Assembly (NCBI RefSeq): GCF_963676855.1
Contig: NZ_OY781460.1
Location: 744,001 to 808,000 of the forward strand
From: an uncultured Anaeromusa sp.
GTDB taxonomy: Bacteria > Bacillota > Negativicutes > Anaeromusales > Anaeromusaceae
DNA: 64,000 nt
Direction of reading: 5' to 3'
A program made the position numbers and the translations under genes. Of this stretch, positions 10,138 through 19,956 are shown piece after piece. The notes beneath the pieces were generated by a model. It was not told the DNA's origin. It made no database searches and worked only from the letters and a program-made list of their open reading frames with translations. Every line of letters begins with the position of its first letter. The stretch's first letter is position 1.

Positions 10138-13100
10138 ATGAATAAACTTCTGGAGCCGGCGGTTCGCTGGATGAACCGGTTGAAATACGCCTATAAATTT
10201 GCCGTGATCGGTGTCTTAATCGTTTTGCAGTCAGCGGTTTTGATGTATTTGCTAGTGTCGGAACTAAATAAGAATATTGAATTTGCCCGGCAGGAACGCC
10301 TAGGCGTGCAATATGCGCAAGCGTTAGGGACTGTATTTGTGGAAGGCGCGGAATATCGTCGGCTGCATTACTTGTATATACATAATGATTCGTCTTTACA
10401 GGGGCGGGTCTTGGCCCAGCAAAACCGTGTAGATGTGGCGCTGGAGCGGGCGGAGGAGCTGGATCAGGGAGTGGCGGCGAACCTGAATGTGTCGTGGAAG
10501 CTGCAAACGCTGCGGCAAGAGTGGCTGGTGCGCAAGCAGAATTCTGCAGCGGATGCAGAATTGGCGCAGGTGGCCTTTGAGTTGGATGGTCGCTGGCTGC
10601 GAAGCGTAGGAGATTTGATGCAGCAAATCGGCTATGCTTCCAATTTGGCCTTGGATTCTGATTCTGACACATCCTACTTGGTGGATACGGTTTTGAGGAA
10701 AATGCCGAATTTGTTGGAACGTCTGAATGCGGCGCAGACCTTGGAAATCGAGTTGTTTGGCCGTACTCTTTCGGCGGAGCGGAAAAATCAGCTTTTGCAG
10801 TATGTAGGCTTGATTCGTTCGGATTTGGACTTGGTGGACTATAATGCCAAGCAGGTACTGCGGCATAACGAGTCGGTACGCAGCCGTCTGCAGCCGGTGA
10901 CAACCGCGCTGGTTGATGCGGCGCCTATTTTTGCTTGGAATTTTGAGCAAAAAACCATTGGTCAGCAAGGCTTACCTATCTCGCAGGAGCTGCTGAGAGC
11001 TACGGGGACGCGAGCCGTTCAAGAAGCGATTCGAACGCAGGACGAAACATTTCAAATGATCGACGAACTGCTGACTTTGCGTATCAACACCTATTTAAAT
11101 TACCGTAACGCCGTCAGTTTGTTTGCCGGCGGCATTCTGTTGTTGCTGGGGTATTTATTCTGCGGCTTTGATATGTCGGTGCGCAAACGGATGTATCAGT
11201 TGAATTCGCTGATGGCTTGCGTAGCCAAAGGAGATCTGCAGGTGCGCGGGCACAGTGATGCAAACGACGAAATGGGCGAGTTGACTTGTGAAATCAACCG
11301 CACCTTGGATTCGCTGCAAACGATGTACGAAGAAGTGCAGCAATCTCACGCAACGTTGGAGCGGTGGAATCAGGAGCTGGAAGGGAAGATCAAAGAGCGT
11401 ACGGCGGCGCTGCAAAACCTGCTGGATTACGCCGGCCAGGGCTTTTTATCTTTTGGCGACGACCTGCAAATCGACAAGGAATATAGCGCCGAATGCGCTG
11501 CCATCTTCCGACGGGAGGTGGCAGGAGAAAACGCCTGTGCGCTTCTTTGCCCGGAGGCTGAGGCACAGCAAGTGTTTGTAGCTGCGGTGCTCGCGAAGAT
11601 TTTAGCGGAAAGAAACGCTGTTTTGCAGGAAACGTATTTTTCCCTTTTGCCGGAAGCTATTTCTCTTGGCGCAAGGTATATCAGCGTTAACTACAAAGTT
11701 ATTGAAGGAGAGCAGAAAACCGGAGCGCGTAAAATCATGCTGATCCTAACTGACCGGACGGCGCAGAAGGCCCTAGAGGAACAAATGCAGGCAGAGCGCG
11801 ACGTGCTGGCTATGATTGTGCAGGTAGTGACACATGCGGCGGATTTCTTCGCTACCGTCAATCAATATACGCTCTTTTGCCAAGAAGGTATGGCGGAGCT
11901 GCTGCGCAGTAAAAAGGAACCGCCCGAGGTGTTGGCGGATCTATTTCGCGTAGTTCATACATTTAAAGGCACTTTCGGTCAATTGCGGCTTCGTCAAACT
12001 ATGCGCTTCTTGCATGAGATGGAGGATCGTCTGGCGGCGATTCGGACCCAGGAAGGAGCGGATATGGGGAAAAGCGAGCTGGAAAAGAATTTGGCCGGCT
12101 TTACGTCGGATCGAATGTTGAGCTGGCTGCAGGAGGATATGTGTGTCTTGGAAGATAAGTTAGGCCAAGATTTTTTTCAACGGGAAAATGTTTTGGTTAT
12201 TGATAATGAAAGGCTGCTGGAGTTGGAAGCGAAAATGCAAGCCTCGCTGCCGAAGGAAGAATGCGGCGTTCTCTTGGCGGCTATTCGTCGGCTTCGCTAT
12301 AAGCCGCTGCAAGAACTATTGCAATCCTTTCCTGAATACACCTGCGGCTTGGCAGAGCGTCATGGTAAAGCGGTACATTCTTTTGCGGTCCATGGCAGTA
12401 CGGTGATGGTGGATCCGGCGAGATACTATGACTTCGTTAAATCAATGGGGCATGTTTTTCGCAATGCCGTTATGCATGGGCTGGAAACGATGGAAGAGCG
12501 TTTGGAAAGCGGCAAAGAGGAGATTGGCTCCGTTTCTTGCTCGATTCGAGAGGAGGAAGACGGGATTTGTATTATTGTTGCCGATGACGGCCGCGGCATG
12601 GATCCGGCAGTCATTCGGGATTTGGCTGTGGAAAAAGGGCTGTACTCCGTAGCGGACGCACAGCGGCTGGGCCCGGAAGAATGGCTGAACTTTATTTTCG
12701 CCGACGGTTTTTCTGCAGCCGAAGAGGTGGACGAGCTGGCCGGACGCGGCGTTGGTTTGGCGGCGGTGCGCGTGGAATTGGAAAAGCTGGGCGGGACATT
12801 TGCTGTGCGCAGTGTTTTGGGGGAAGGAACGGAGTTTGCCTTTTTTATGCCCTATGAAAAGGAGGAAGAGACCGAACCACTTTCTATACGGGATTTAGCT
12901 AAATCGCTGCTCCAGGAGGCGGAATCGCTGCTGCAAGAGCAATGCGGTCTAGCGGTACATCACATTCGTTATTTGGACAGCACCGCTGAAGGGAATCTGC
13001 AACTGCGCAAAGTGTCCTCCTTTTTGAATGTCAAAGGAGGGCTGAACGGAAAGCTTTTGTTGAGCGCCGATGAAAAAATCGTGCAGGCTAGTGTAATCAA

Positions 13101-13329
13101 AAGGCTTGGAACGGCGGAAGAAAAGCTGGAGAATGTGTTGTCACAACAGGCACAGCAGCTTTTCCGGCGGTCCGTGGAGAAGTGGCCCCAAGGACCGGCC
13201 GATGTGCAGGTAGAGCCTTTGCTCAGTTTGTTGGCAGAGGATGCTTCCGCCAAATACTCGCATTCGCAGACCTCTACGTGGGTATTAGAAACGTCGGCGG
13301 GCAGCTTGTCGCTAAGCTTAATTTACTAG
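10138..13329 (+). CDS. CheA-like hybrid kinase: sensor, HAMP, HPt, ATPase and C-terminal CheX-like domain
   Basis: 1063 residues. Helix near 20-41, a large extracytoplasmic helical region to about 320, second helix near 323-343, HAMP about 345-400, coiled coil to about 425, then a weakly conserved PAS-like stretch. An HPt (CheA P1-like) domain follows, with the acceptor His607 in HTFKG. The ATPase is CheA P4-like: HVFRNAVMHGLE with Asn776, DDGRGMD, GRGVGLAAVR. The CheW-binding P5 domain of CheA is missing. Instead, residues of about 925-1063 resemble a CheX/CheC phosphatase fold (GLNGKLLLSADE, then a helix). A classical dimerisation/phosphotransfer helix is not evident. Followed by a CheY-like regulator and another CheX-like protein, so it probably starts a phosphorelay. 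Domain calls after HAMP are by motif. Confidence 0.8.
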   Translation: MNKLLEPAVRWMNRLKYAYKFAVIGVLIVLQSAVLMYLLVSELNKNIEFARQERLGVQYAQALGTVFVEGAEYRRLHYLYIHNDSSLQGRVLAQQNRVDVALERAEELDQGVAANLNVSWKLQTLRQEWLVRKQNSAADAELAQVAFELDGRWLRSVGDLMQQIGYASNLALDSDSDTSYLVDTVLRKMPNLLERLNAAQTLEIELFGRTLSAERKNQLLQYVGLIRSDLDLVDYNAKQVLRHNESVRSRLQPVTTALVDAAPIFAWNFEQKTIGQQGLPISQELLRATGTRAVQEAIRTQDETFQMIDELLTLRINTYLNYRNAVSLFAGGILLLLGYLFCGFDMSVRKRMYQLNSLMACVAKGDLQVRGHSDANDEMGELTCEINRTLDSLQTMYEEVQQSHATLERWNQELEGKIKERTAALQNLLDYAGQGFLSFGDDLQIDKEYSAECAAIFRREVAGENACALLCPEAEAQQVFVAAVLAKILAERNAVLQETYFSLLPEAISLGARYISVNYKVIEGEQKTGARKIMLILTDRTAQKALEEQMQAERDVLAMIVQVVTHAADFFATVNQYTLFCQEGMAELLRSKKEPPEVLADLFRVVHTFKGTFGQLRLRQTMRFLHEMEDRLAAIRTQEGADMGKSELEKNLAGFTSDRMLSWLQEDMCVLEDKLGQDFFQRENVLVIDNERLLELEAKMQASLPKEECGVLLAAIRRLRYKPLQELLQSFPEYTCGLAERHGKAVHSFAVHGSTVMVDPARYYDFVKSMGHVFRNAVMHGLETMEERLESGKEEIGSVSCSIREEEDGICIIVADDGRGMDPAVIRDLAVEKGLYSVADAQRLGPEEWLNFIFADGFSAAEEVDELAGRGVGLAAVRVELEKLGGTFAVRSVLGEGTEFAFFMPYEKEEETEPLSIRDLAKSLLQEAESLLQEQCGLAVHHIRYLDSTAEGNLQLRKVSSFLNVKGGLNGKLLLSADEKIVQASVIKRLGTAEEKLENVLSQQAQQLFRRSVEKWPQGPADVQVEPLLSLLAEDASAKYSHSQTSTWVLETSAGSLSLSLIY

Positions 13330-13350
13330 GGGGGAGGCGCTGCTTTACTC

Positions 13351-13404
13351 ACATCTCGCGTCAAAGCGGCTCTTTTTCCGTCAAACAGCGTCAGAAAGCC
13401 TCGA
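13351..13404 (+). repeat. Intergenic repeat, copy 1 (second copy at 48170)
   Basis: CATCTCGCG, CAAAG, CTTTTTCC and AGAAAGCCTCG occur here in the same order and spacing as at 48170-48224, in both cases shortly after a stop codon. The conserved blocks are separated by variable bases. Confidence 0.55.
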
Positions 13405-13465
13405 CAGAGCACCGCTATGCCTGCGTTTTCTTTCTCGTTTGACGAAAAAAGCTCTTGCTTTGTCG
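13359..13465. repeat. Long imperfect hairpin after the HPt kinase gene
   Basis: The segments 13359-13386 and 13437-13465 are imperfect inverted copies of each other, sharing the blocks CAAAGC, CTTTTT and CGTCAAAC. They can form a stem of about 28 bases around a 50-base loop between the kinase gene and the CheY-like gene. The left arm also belongs to the repeat shared with 48170-48224. Confidence 0.6.
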
Positions 13466-13533
13466 GCGTGTTCATTAAAGCAGCGTCTCCCTGGTTTTTT
13501 TAAAATAGCTTTTAGAAGGGAAGGAAGAAGCAC

Positions 13534-13920
13534 ATGGCTAGAGTTATGATTGTGGATGATGCATTGATGATGCGTAAAACCTTACGGAGGATGCTGGAGA
13601 AGATCGACTGCGAAATCGTAGAGGAGGCAGCCAGCGGTGAGCAAGCGATAGCAAAGTATGCGCAATGCTGTCCGGACTTGGTGACTATGGACTTGACTAT
13701 GCCTGGAATGGGCGGCTTGGAAGCCATTCGACAGTTAAAAGAACAAGCGCCGGCGGCTACTATTCTCGTCATCAGCGCGCTGGGGCAAAAGCATGCGGTG
13801 TTTGAAGCGTTGCAACTGGGCGCAAAAAACTACATCGTCAAACCGATCAATGAAGAAAAACTGCAGTCGGTGGTGCGCTTGCTGTTAAGTGAAACTACCA
13901 AAGAGGCGGCCCATGGATAA
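13534..13920 (+). CDS. CheY-like single-domain response regulator
   Basis: 128 residues and nothing but a receiver domain: acidic pair DD near residue 8, acceptor Asp in VTMDLTMPGM near residue 54, signalling Ser in VISAL, and Lys in IVKPI near residue 104. The MIVDDALMMRK start and the VTMDLTMP motif are typical of CheY-type regulators in Firmicutes. GAAGGGAAGGAAG precedes the ATG. It lies between the HPt kinase and a CheX-like protein, so it is the likely phosphate acceptor of the kinase and the likely substrate of the CheX-like domains. Confidence 0.93.
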   Translation: MARVMIVDDALMMRKTLRRMLEKIDCEIVEEAASGEQAIAKYAQCCPDLVTMDLTMPGMGGLEAIRQLKEQAPAATILVISALGQKHAVFEALQLGAKNYIVKPINEEKLQSVVRLLLSETTKEAAHG

Positions 13921-13971
13921 AAGCCGCTTCCTCAATCCTGCAGGGTGCTGGCGGTGCAGGGAGGACGAGAT

Positions 13972-14682
13972 ATGTTGAATCAGCTTTTTGGGAATTATTT
14001 ATTGAATCAGGGCTTATTAGAACCGGACCAAATTTGTGAAGCCCTACGGAGGGAAGTCGCCAGCCCGACTCCGTCAGATACTCTTCCCTTGTTCCAGAGT
14101 ATCTTGGATCGAGGGTATCTGCCGCTGCCAAAGCTGGAACAGGCGTTGCGGGAATTTCGCAGAGAATGCGAAAGCAGAGGAAGCGAAGCCGCGACGGGAG
14201 AACGTTCGCTGCAATTGTTATTTCCTTTTTTAGTAGAAACAGAGGCGGCTATGTATCTCGAAGCCTATGTAGGCTTGCTTTTGCGCAATACGCAGCAATT
14301 TTTAGCGGTGTCGTCCTATTTGGCAGGCTCTGAAGCGGCGCCAATTAGCAAGAAGGACGGCTACGTGGTTACGCAAAAAATTTATGGAGATCAAACTTTT
14401 TTTACCGGTTTGCGGTTGAGAGAAAAAGCTCTTCTGGAGCTGGCCAGTCGGTTTTATGGTGAAAGGCTGGAGCAACTGGATGACTTGGCGTTAGACTGTG
14501 TGGGAGAGTTTCTGAATGTACATAACGGCGCTTTTTGCAGTCTTCTCTCAGGCAAAGGCGTCTGGGCGGATTTGGAGGCGCAGCAGGCACAGCCGTTCGG
14601 CTGTGAGCTGCAAAGCCGTATTTATCGTCTGGATATAGGCACCTCTTTCGGGCCTTTAGAAATGCTATTTGCCGTGCAGTAA
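13972..14682 (+). CDS. CheX-like chemotaxis phosphatase homologue with N-terminal helical domain
   Basis: 236 residues from the ATG at 13972, which has GGGAGG seven bases upstream; the GTG at 13945 lacks one. Residues 1-60 (LFGNYLLNQGLLEPDQICEAL, then LPLPKLEQALREF) resemble the small helical domain found at the N-terminus of type II secretion ATPases. Residues of about 90-236 look like a CheX/CheC domain: a pair of strands with TGLRLREKALLELASRFYG, then LDCVGEFLNVHNGAF, which matches the E..N...G helix that carries the phosphatase residues. Likely dephosphorylates the neighbouring CheY-like regulator. Assignment is by pattern. Confidence 0.7.
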   Translation: MLNQLFGNYLLNQGLLEPDQICEALRREVASPTPSDTLPLFQSILDRGYLPLPKLEQALREFRRECESRGSEAATGERSLQLLFPFLVETEAAMYLEAYVGLLLRNTQQFLAVSSYLAGSEAAPISKKDGYVVTQKIYGDQTFFTGLRLREKALLELASRFYGERLEQLDDLALDCVGEFLNVHNGAFCSLLSGKGVWADLEAQQAQPFGCELQSRIYRLDIGTSFGPLEMLFAVQ

Positions 14683-14696
14683 GCTAAGTAAAAGCA

Positions 14697-14743
14697 AAAA
14701 AACCTTTTCCTTTTGCGTTTCAGCAAAAGGAAAAGGTTTTTTT
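14697..14743. terminator. Bidirectional terminator between the CheX-like gene and the IclR regulator
   Basis: Near-perfect stem AAACCTTTTCCTTTTGC / GCAAAAGGAAAAGGTTT with a six-base loop and T runs on both sides. Confidence 0.88.
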
Positions 14744-14769
14744 GTTTTTGTGTTCGTCTTCTGGGAGGA

Positions 14770-15534
14770 TTACAAGCCGTTGCGAAAGCCCAGACGCGAA
14801 GAAATGCGGGCGGCGAATTCAATGAGCTGAGGTACATAGCTCAGCAATAGCTCGACAGGATGGGTGCTGGTAGGGCCGGAAATGCTGATGCCGGCGATGA
14901 TTTTGCCGCTGGCGTTGAAGATAGGAGCCGCCAGGCAGTTAATGCCGTTGCTCCATTCTTCCAAGTCCGCGCCATAGCCTTGGAGACGAACTTTCTCCAC
15001 TTCTTCCAGAAAGGGATCCAAGGACGTGATGGTATGCAACGTGTAGCGGCGGATTTCTTTTTGGAAAGCCTGATGGATAAGCTCGGGAGATTGACAGGTG
15101 AGCACTTTGCCTAGAGCGGTGCAGTGAATGGGGCGGCGCATGCCGGCGTGGAAGTAGCCGTAAAAATTTTGCGGCGCATCGACGCGGGCAACATAGACCA
15201 CCTCGCAGTCATCTTCGTCTAGAACAGCCAAGTTAGTCGTGACTTTGAGGCTGGAAGCCAGCTCTTCCAGTAACGGTAAGGCAATACTGCGGATTTCCAA
15301 GGAATTGATGACAATGCCTTCGTATTTTAAAAAGCCCAGCCCCAAAGAGTAAATACTGTCGTATTGTTCAATTAGTTTATACTCTTTGAGCGTGTTCAGC
15401 ATACGATAGACCGTAGGCTGGGAAATGCCGGTCATTAAGCTGATTTCTTTGAGGCGCAGCCGTGGCTTTTCATAGGAAAAGCAGTTTAATATGGTCATGG
15501 CTTTAGCGATGCTGTTGTTCAAGACATCTTTCAT
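14770..15534 (-). CDS. IclR-family regulator of the glucarate locus
   Basis: 254 residues from the ATG at 15534, which has AGGAGA seven bases upstream; a longer reading to 15585 has no ribosome site. N-terminal winged helix (about 1-70: LRLKEISLMTGISQPTVYRMLNTLK), then the IclR effector domain (GYFHAGMRRPIHCTALGKVL, LAAPIFNASGKIIAGISISGP). Divergent from the GudP-GudD operon, so it most likely controls that operon in response to glucarate, galactarate or the keto-deoxy intermediate. IclR proteins with this fold commonly regulate sugar-acid catabolism (KdgR). Confidence 0.9.
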   Translation of the reverse strand: MKDVLNNSIAKAMTILNCFSYEKPRLRLKEISLMTGISQPTVYRMLNTLKEYKLIEQYDSIYSLGLGFLKYEGIVINSLEIRSIALPLLEELASSLKVTTNLAVLDEDDCEVVYVARVDAPQNFYGYFHAGMRRPIHCTALGKVLTCQSPELIHQAFQKEIRRYTLHTITSLDPFLEEVEKVRLQGYGADLEEWSNGINCLAAPIFNASGKIIAGISISGPTSTHPVELLLSYVPQLIEFAARISSRLGFRNGL

Positions 15535-15601
15535 AATGCATTCTCCTATGCTGCTATTACATTTTATCTTTATCTTATCATACAAAATGAATTAGAAAAG
15601 A

Positions 15602-15687
15602 TGAAAATAAAATAATTTTTCAAAATATATGGAATGATCTTTTTAAATATGATACTATTTAAGCAGAAAAAGAAATTGAATTTCAAT
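15602..15687. promoter_or_regulatory. Candidate IclR operators in the divergent intergenic region
   Basis: Two AT-rich inverted repeats lie between the regulator and the transporter gene. One is TGAAAAT-N7-TTTTTCA at 15602-15622. The other is GAAATTGAATTTC, overlapping ATTGAATTTCAAT, at 15672-15687. IclR/KdgR-type sites often contain TGAAA/TTTCA half-sites. Binding is inferred. Confidence 0.4.
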
Positions 15688-15799
15688 ATGTGAAATAAAA
15701 GGGGGAGAAAAGATAAGCTAAGCGGGAAAGGTAAACAACTAGGTAGCAATAGTAAAGAAAGGATATTGCAAAGCCTCAAGGCTTTGCAGGGTGGCGTGC

Positions 15800-17152
15800 A
15801 TGAATGCGAGTGAATCCGAAAAAAAGACGCGGGTGCGTTGGCTAATCGTCCTTATGCTATTTTGTATTACTTCCGTGAACTATGCTGACCGTGCAACGAT
15901 TTCGATAGCTGGGCCGGCTTTGGCGAAAGACTTGCAAATGAATTCAGTATCTATGGGCTATATCTTTTCTGCGTTTGGGTGGGCCTATGTAATTGCTCAA
16001 TTGCCGGGTGGTTGGCTGCTGGACCGTTTCGGCTCCAAAAAAGTCTATGCCTGCAGCATTTTCTTTTGGTCTTTATTTACGCTGTTTCAAGGAACGGTTG
16101 GCTTTTTTACAGGCATGACCGCGGTAGTGGTGCTTTTTGGCTTGCGGTTTCTGGTGGGAGCGTCCGAGGCGCCGTCTTTTCCGGCGAACAGCCGCATTGT
16201 AGCGGCTTGGTATCCGGCTAGTGAGAGGGGCACGGCTTCCGCCATTTTCAATTCGGCTCAATATTTTGCCACTGTTATCTTTGCGCCTCTGATGGGCTGG
16301 ATTGTGCATACCTTTGGCTGGCATCATGTGTTTACCGTAATGGGCCTGATCGGCTTAGTCATGGTTGGTATCTGGTGGAAAGTTATCTATGATCCCAAAG
16401 ACCATCCTCTGATCAACGCTGCTGAGCTGGATTATATTGAAAAAGGCGGCGCCTTGGTCAACATGGATCAGAAGAAGGAAAGCGATAAACAGCAAGGGCC
16501 GCAGCTTTTTTACATTAAACAGCTGCTGAAGTCGCGCATGTTGGTGGGTATTTATATCGCGCAGTATTGTATCAATGCCATTACGTACTTCTTTATTACC
16601 TGGTTTCCGGTGTACCTGGTGCAGGCGCGGGGCATGTCCATTCTTAAGGCTGGTTTTGCAGCTTCGGTGCCAGCGCTCTTCGGTTTTGCCGGCGGTATTT
16701 TGGGCGGCGTTATTTCGGATTTCCTCTTGCGGCGGGGTTGCTCGCTTTCAACGGCGCGCAAGGTGCCTATCGTTCTGGGCATGGTGCTGTCCATGAGCAT
16801 GCTGGCCTGTAACTATGTGGAGGCGGAAGAACTGGTGGTGGCGATTATGGCCTTGGCATTCTTCGGCAAAGGCATTGGCGCATTGGGCTGGGCAGTCAAC
16901 TCCGATACGGCTCCCAAGCAAATTGCCGGCCTAAGCGGCGCGTTGCTCAACACCTGCGGGAACTTGTCCAGCATTACTACGCCTATTGCGATCGGCTACA
17001 TCATTGCCGCCACAGGTTCGTTTAATGGGGCGTTACTGTATGTGGTGGTGCACGCCTTTATTGCCATTGTCAGCTATTTGCTGGTGGTAGGTGAGATCAA
17101 ACGGGTGGAACTGAAAACAGAAGTAGAACCCCAACAAGCGCAGGCTCAATAA
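15800..17152 (+). CDS. gudP: D-glucarate/D-galactarate MFS transporter
   Basis: 450 residues from the ATG at 15800 (a GTG at 15791 is also open). Twelve membrane helices, with the anion:cation symporter motifs of the GudP/GarP branch: SVNYADRATISIAGP in helix 1, AQLPGGWLLDRFGSKKVY between helices 2 and 3, GASEAPSFPANSRIVAAWYP before helix 4, and a cytoplasmic loop after helix 6 beginning YDPKDHPL. The branch imports glucarate and galactarate with protons. First gene of the glucarate operon, with the dehydratase gene 31 bases downstream. Confidence 0.9.
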   Translation: MNASESEKKTRVRWLIVLMLFCITSVNYADRATISIAGPALAKDLQMNSVSMGYIFSAFGWAYVIAQLPGGWLLDRFGSKKVYACSIFFWSLFTLFQGTVGFFTGMTAVVVLFGLRFLVGASEAPSFPANSRIVAAWYPASERGTASAIFNSAQYFATVIFAPLMGWIVHTFGWHHVFTVMGLIGLVMVGIWWKVIYDPKDHPLINAAELDYIEKGGALVNMDQKKESDKQQGPQLFYIKQLLKSRMLVGIYIAQYCINAITYFFITWFPVYLVQARGMSILKAGFAASVPALFGFAGGILGGVISDFLLRRGCSLSTARKVPIVLGMVLSMSMLACNYVEAEELVVAIMALAFFGKGIGALGWAVNSDTAPKQIAGLSGALLNTCGNLSSITTPIAIGYIIAATGSFNGALLYVVVHAFIAIVSYLLVVGEIKRVELKTEVEPQQAQAQ

Positions 17153-17183
17153 ACTGGCGCTGATTTAAGGAGGGAACTTATTG

Positions 17184-18572
17184 ATGGCAGAAGCAGCAAA
17201 GCATACTGGGACACCGGTCATTGTAGATATGCAGGTGGTGCCGGCAGCGGGTTATGACAGCATGCTTTTCAATCTTTGCGGCGCGCATGGGGCGTTTTTT
17301 ACCCGTAATATTGTTGTTTTGCGGGACAGCGCTGGACAAAGCGGCGTAGGCGAGGTGCCGGGGGGCGAAGGAATCCGGCAGACTCTGGAGGCGGTGAAGC
17401 CCCTGGTGGTAGGGCAGTCATTGGGTTTGTACAATAATGTCCTCAATGCCATTCGGCGCTATTTGATCGCCGGTAGCAAGGCGACGGTGCACAAGGTCAC
17501 TTCGGAAGCGGAAGCGCGCGTGCTCAAGCAGCCTCATGAAATCAACCTGCGCGCCGACAATGTGCTCACCGCCGTGGAAGCAGCGATGCTGGATCTTTTA
17601 GGCAAGTTTCTGCAAGTGCCGGTGGCGGCGCTTTTAGGAGAAGGGCAGCAGCGGGACGAAGTGCCGATGTTGGCGTATTTGTTCTATGTTGGTGATCATA
17701 CCAAGACGGATCTGCCGTATTTGTCTACGCCTCAAAGCCAAGATGCCTGGCTGCGCTTGCGTCGCGAAGAGGCGCTAACGCCTGAATCCGTAGTGCGTTT
17801 GGCGGAAGCGGCGCAAGAGCGTTATGGTTTTAAAGACTTTAAACTCAAAGGCGGCGTTATGCCGGGTGAGCAGGAAATGGATGCCGTACGGGCGATTGCC
17901 AAGCGGTTCCCCGGGGCTGGGGTAACGCTGGATCCTAATGGCGCTTGGACGTTGACTGAAGCCATTGAGCTGTGTCGGGGACAACAAGAGTCTTTGGCTT
18001 ACGCCGAAGATCCTTGCGGTCCGGAAAACGGCTATTCCGGGAGGGAAGTCATGGCGGAGTTCCGGCGGGCTACAGGCATTCCTACAGCAACGAATATGAT
18101 TGCTACTGATTGGCGGCAGTTGGGGCACTCCTGTCAATTGCACGCCGTGGACATTCCGTTAGCGGACCCGCATTTTTGGACCATGCAAGGGTCGGTGCGG
18201 GTAGCACAAATGTGTCACGAATGGGGCCTGACCTGGGGTTCTCACTCGAATAATCACTTTGATATTTCCTTGGCCATGTTTACTCATGTAGGCGCGGCGG
18301 CGCCGGGGAAGATTGCCGCCCTTGATACGCACTGGATTTGGCAGGAGGGAGAAGAACGGCTGACTAAAGAACCGCTGCAGATTCGCGGTGGTAAGGTAGC
18401 CGTACCCGACAAACCCGGTCTAGGTATAGAAATTGACATGGAGCAATTGGAAAAAGCCCATACGTTGTATCAAAAAATCGGCCTCGGCGCTCGGGATGAC
18501 GCGGCGGCCATGCAGTACCTTGTGCCTGGTTGGACTTATGATCCGAAGCGGCCTTGTTTTGGCAGGGGCTGA
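17184..18572 (+). CDS. Glucarate dehydratase paralogue (GudX-like), enolase superfamily
   Basis: 462 residues; ATG at 17184 with AGGAGGG upstream. Same fold and motifs as Gud[14 protein letters not shown] with the catalytic Lys pair, DPNGAW metal ligand, [19 protein letters not shown], and HSNNHFDIS with the catalytic His. Within the family it is closer to GudX ([29 protein letters not shown], ending KRPCFGRG). The 100-140 region carries an insertion and differs from the GudD next door. In Escherichia coli GudX has weak dehydratase activity. The usual catalytic residues are present here, so it may be active, perhaps on galactarate or idarate. Confidence 0.85.
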   Translation: MAEAAKHTGTPVIVDMQVVPAAGYDSMLFNLCGAHGAFFTRNIVVLRDSAGQSGVGEVPGGEGIRQTLEAVKPLVVGQSLGLYNNVLNAIRRYLIAGSKATVHKVTSEAEARVLKQPHEINLRADNVLTAVEAAMLDLLGKFLQVPVAALLGEGQQRDEVPMLAYLFYVGDHTKTDLPYLSTPQSQDAWLRLRREEALTPESVVRLAEAAQERYGFKDFKLKGGVMPGEQEMDAVRAIAKRFPGAGVTLDPNGAWTLTEAIELCRGQQESLAYAEDPCGPENGYSGREVMAEFRRATGIPTATNMIATDWRQLGHSCQLHAVDIPLADPHFWTMQGSVRVAQMCHEWGLTWGSHSNNHFDISLAMFTHVGAAAPGKIAALDTHWIWQEGEERLTKEPLQIRGGKVAVPDKPGLGIEIDMEQLEKAHTLYQKIGLGARDDAAAMQYLVPGWTYDPKRPCFGRG

Positions 18573-18607
18573 TTAATACACACAGGATGATGAAGGAGTT
18601 GAGTTTC

Positions 18608-19939
18608 TTGGCTAACAACACACCGGTCGTTACAGATCTGCAAGTCATTCCCGTGGCGGGCCATGACAGCATGCTGCTTAATTTGAGCGGCGCTCACGGG
18701 CCCTACTTTACGCGCAATATCGTCATTATGAAAGACAGCGCCGGACATACCGGCGTAGGCGAAGTGCCAGGCGGCGAGCGTATTCGCAAGACGCTGGAAG
18801 ATGCTAAAGCGTTGGTTGTGGGGCAATCCATCGGCAAATACAACAATATTTTAAACGCCGTGCGCCAGCAGTTTGCGGACCGCGATAGCGGCGGCCGCGG
18901 CCTGCAGACCTTTGATCTGCGCATCGCCATTCATGCGGTAACCGCCTTGGAAGCAGCTCTGTTGGACCTTTTGGGCCAGTACCTCGACGTGCCGGTAGCG
19001 GCGCTCTTGGGCGAAGGGCAGCAGCGGGAAGCGGTAGAAATGCTGGGCTATCTGTTCTATGTAGGAGACCGAAAGAAGACTGACCTGGCTTATGTAGAAG
19101 CACCAGAAGAAAAAGACGACTGGCTACGTTTGCGCCATGAAGAAGCCTTGACTCCCGAAGCGATCGTGCGGCTGGCTGAAGCTGCTCATGCCCGCTACGG
19201 TTTCAATGACTTCAAGCTCAAAGGCGGTGTTCTTTCCGGCGCCGAGGAAATCGAAGCGATTAAAGCGCTGGCTAAGAGGTTTCCCAAAGCGCGTATTACT
19301 CTTGATCCTAACGGTGCCTGGTCCTTGGCCGAAGCCGTTGGTCTCTGCAAGAATATGCATGGTATCTTAGCTTATGCTGAAGATCCTTGCGGCGCGGAAA
19401 ACGGTTATTCCGGCAGGGAAGTGATGGCGGAATTCCGCCGCGCTACGGGGCTGCCGACGGCGACCAATATGATCGCTACTGACTGGCGGCAGATGGGCCA
19501 CACCATTCAGCTGCACTCTGTAGACATTCCGCTGGCGGACCCTCATTTTTGGACTATGCAAGGATCGGTGCGGGTGGCGCAACTGTGCCATGAATGGGGA
19601 CTGACCTGGGGCTCGCATTCCAATAATCACTTTGATATTTCTCTTGCAATGTTTACTCATGTAGGCGCGGCGGCGCCGGGGAAAATCGCCGCCCTTGATA
19701 CACACTGGATCTGGCAGGACGGGCAGCGTCTGACCAAAGAGTCGCTGCGCATTGTCGGCGGTATGATTAAAGTGCCGGAAAAACCAGGCCTGGGTATTGA
19801 AATCGATATGGATCAAGTCGCCAAAGCGCATGAATTATATTTGGCAAAAGGCCTCGGCGCCCGGGATGACGCTATGGCGATGCAATACCTCATTCCCGAC
19901 TGGAAATTCGACAACAAGCGTCCCTGCCTGGTGCGCTGA
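18608..19939 (+). CDS. gudD: D-glucarate dehydratase
   Basis: 443 residues from a TTG at 18608 preceded by AAGGAG; this gives [15 protein letters not shown], which aligns with the GudD N-terminus. It matches GudD throughout ([60 protein letters not shown]). Catalytic Lys pair in FKLKGG, metal ligands in LDPNGAW and EDPCG, and catalytic His in HSNNHFDIS. It removes water from D-glucarate to give 5-keto-4-deoxyglucarate. Tandem with the GudX-like gene 35 bases upstream; the two proteins share long identical stretches in their C-terminal halves. Confidence 0.95.
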   Translation: MANNTPVVTDLQVIPVAGHDSMLLNLSGAHGPYFTRNIVIMKDSAGHTGVGEVPGGERIRKTLEDAKALVVGQSIGKYNNILNAVRQQFADRDSGGRGLQTFDLRIAIHAVTALEAALLDLLGQYLDVPVAALLGEGQQREAVEMLGYLFYVGDRKKTDLAYVEAPEEKDDWLRLRHEEALTPEAIVRLAEAAHARYGFNDFKLKGGVLSGAEEIEAIKALAKRFPKARITLDPNGAWSLAEAVGLCKNMHGILAYAEDPCGAENGYSGREVMAEFRRATGLPTATNMIATDWRQMGHTIQLHSVDIPLADPHFWTMQGSVRVAQLCHEWGLTWGSHSNNHFDISLAMFTHVGAAAPGKIAALDTHWIWQDGQRLTKESLRIVGGMIKVPEKPGLGIEIDMDQVAKAHELYLAKGLGARDDAMAMQYLIPDWKFDNKRPCLVR

Positions 19940-19956
19940 GAAACGAGGGAGATACT

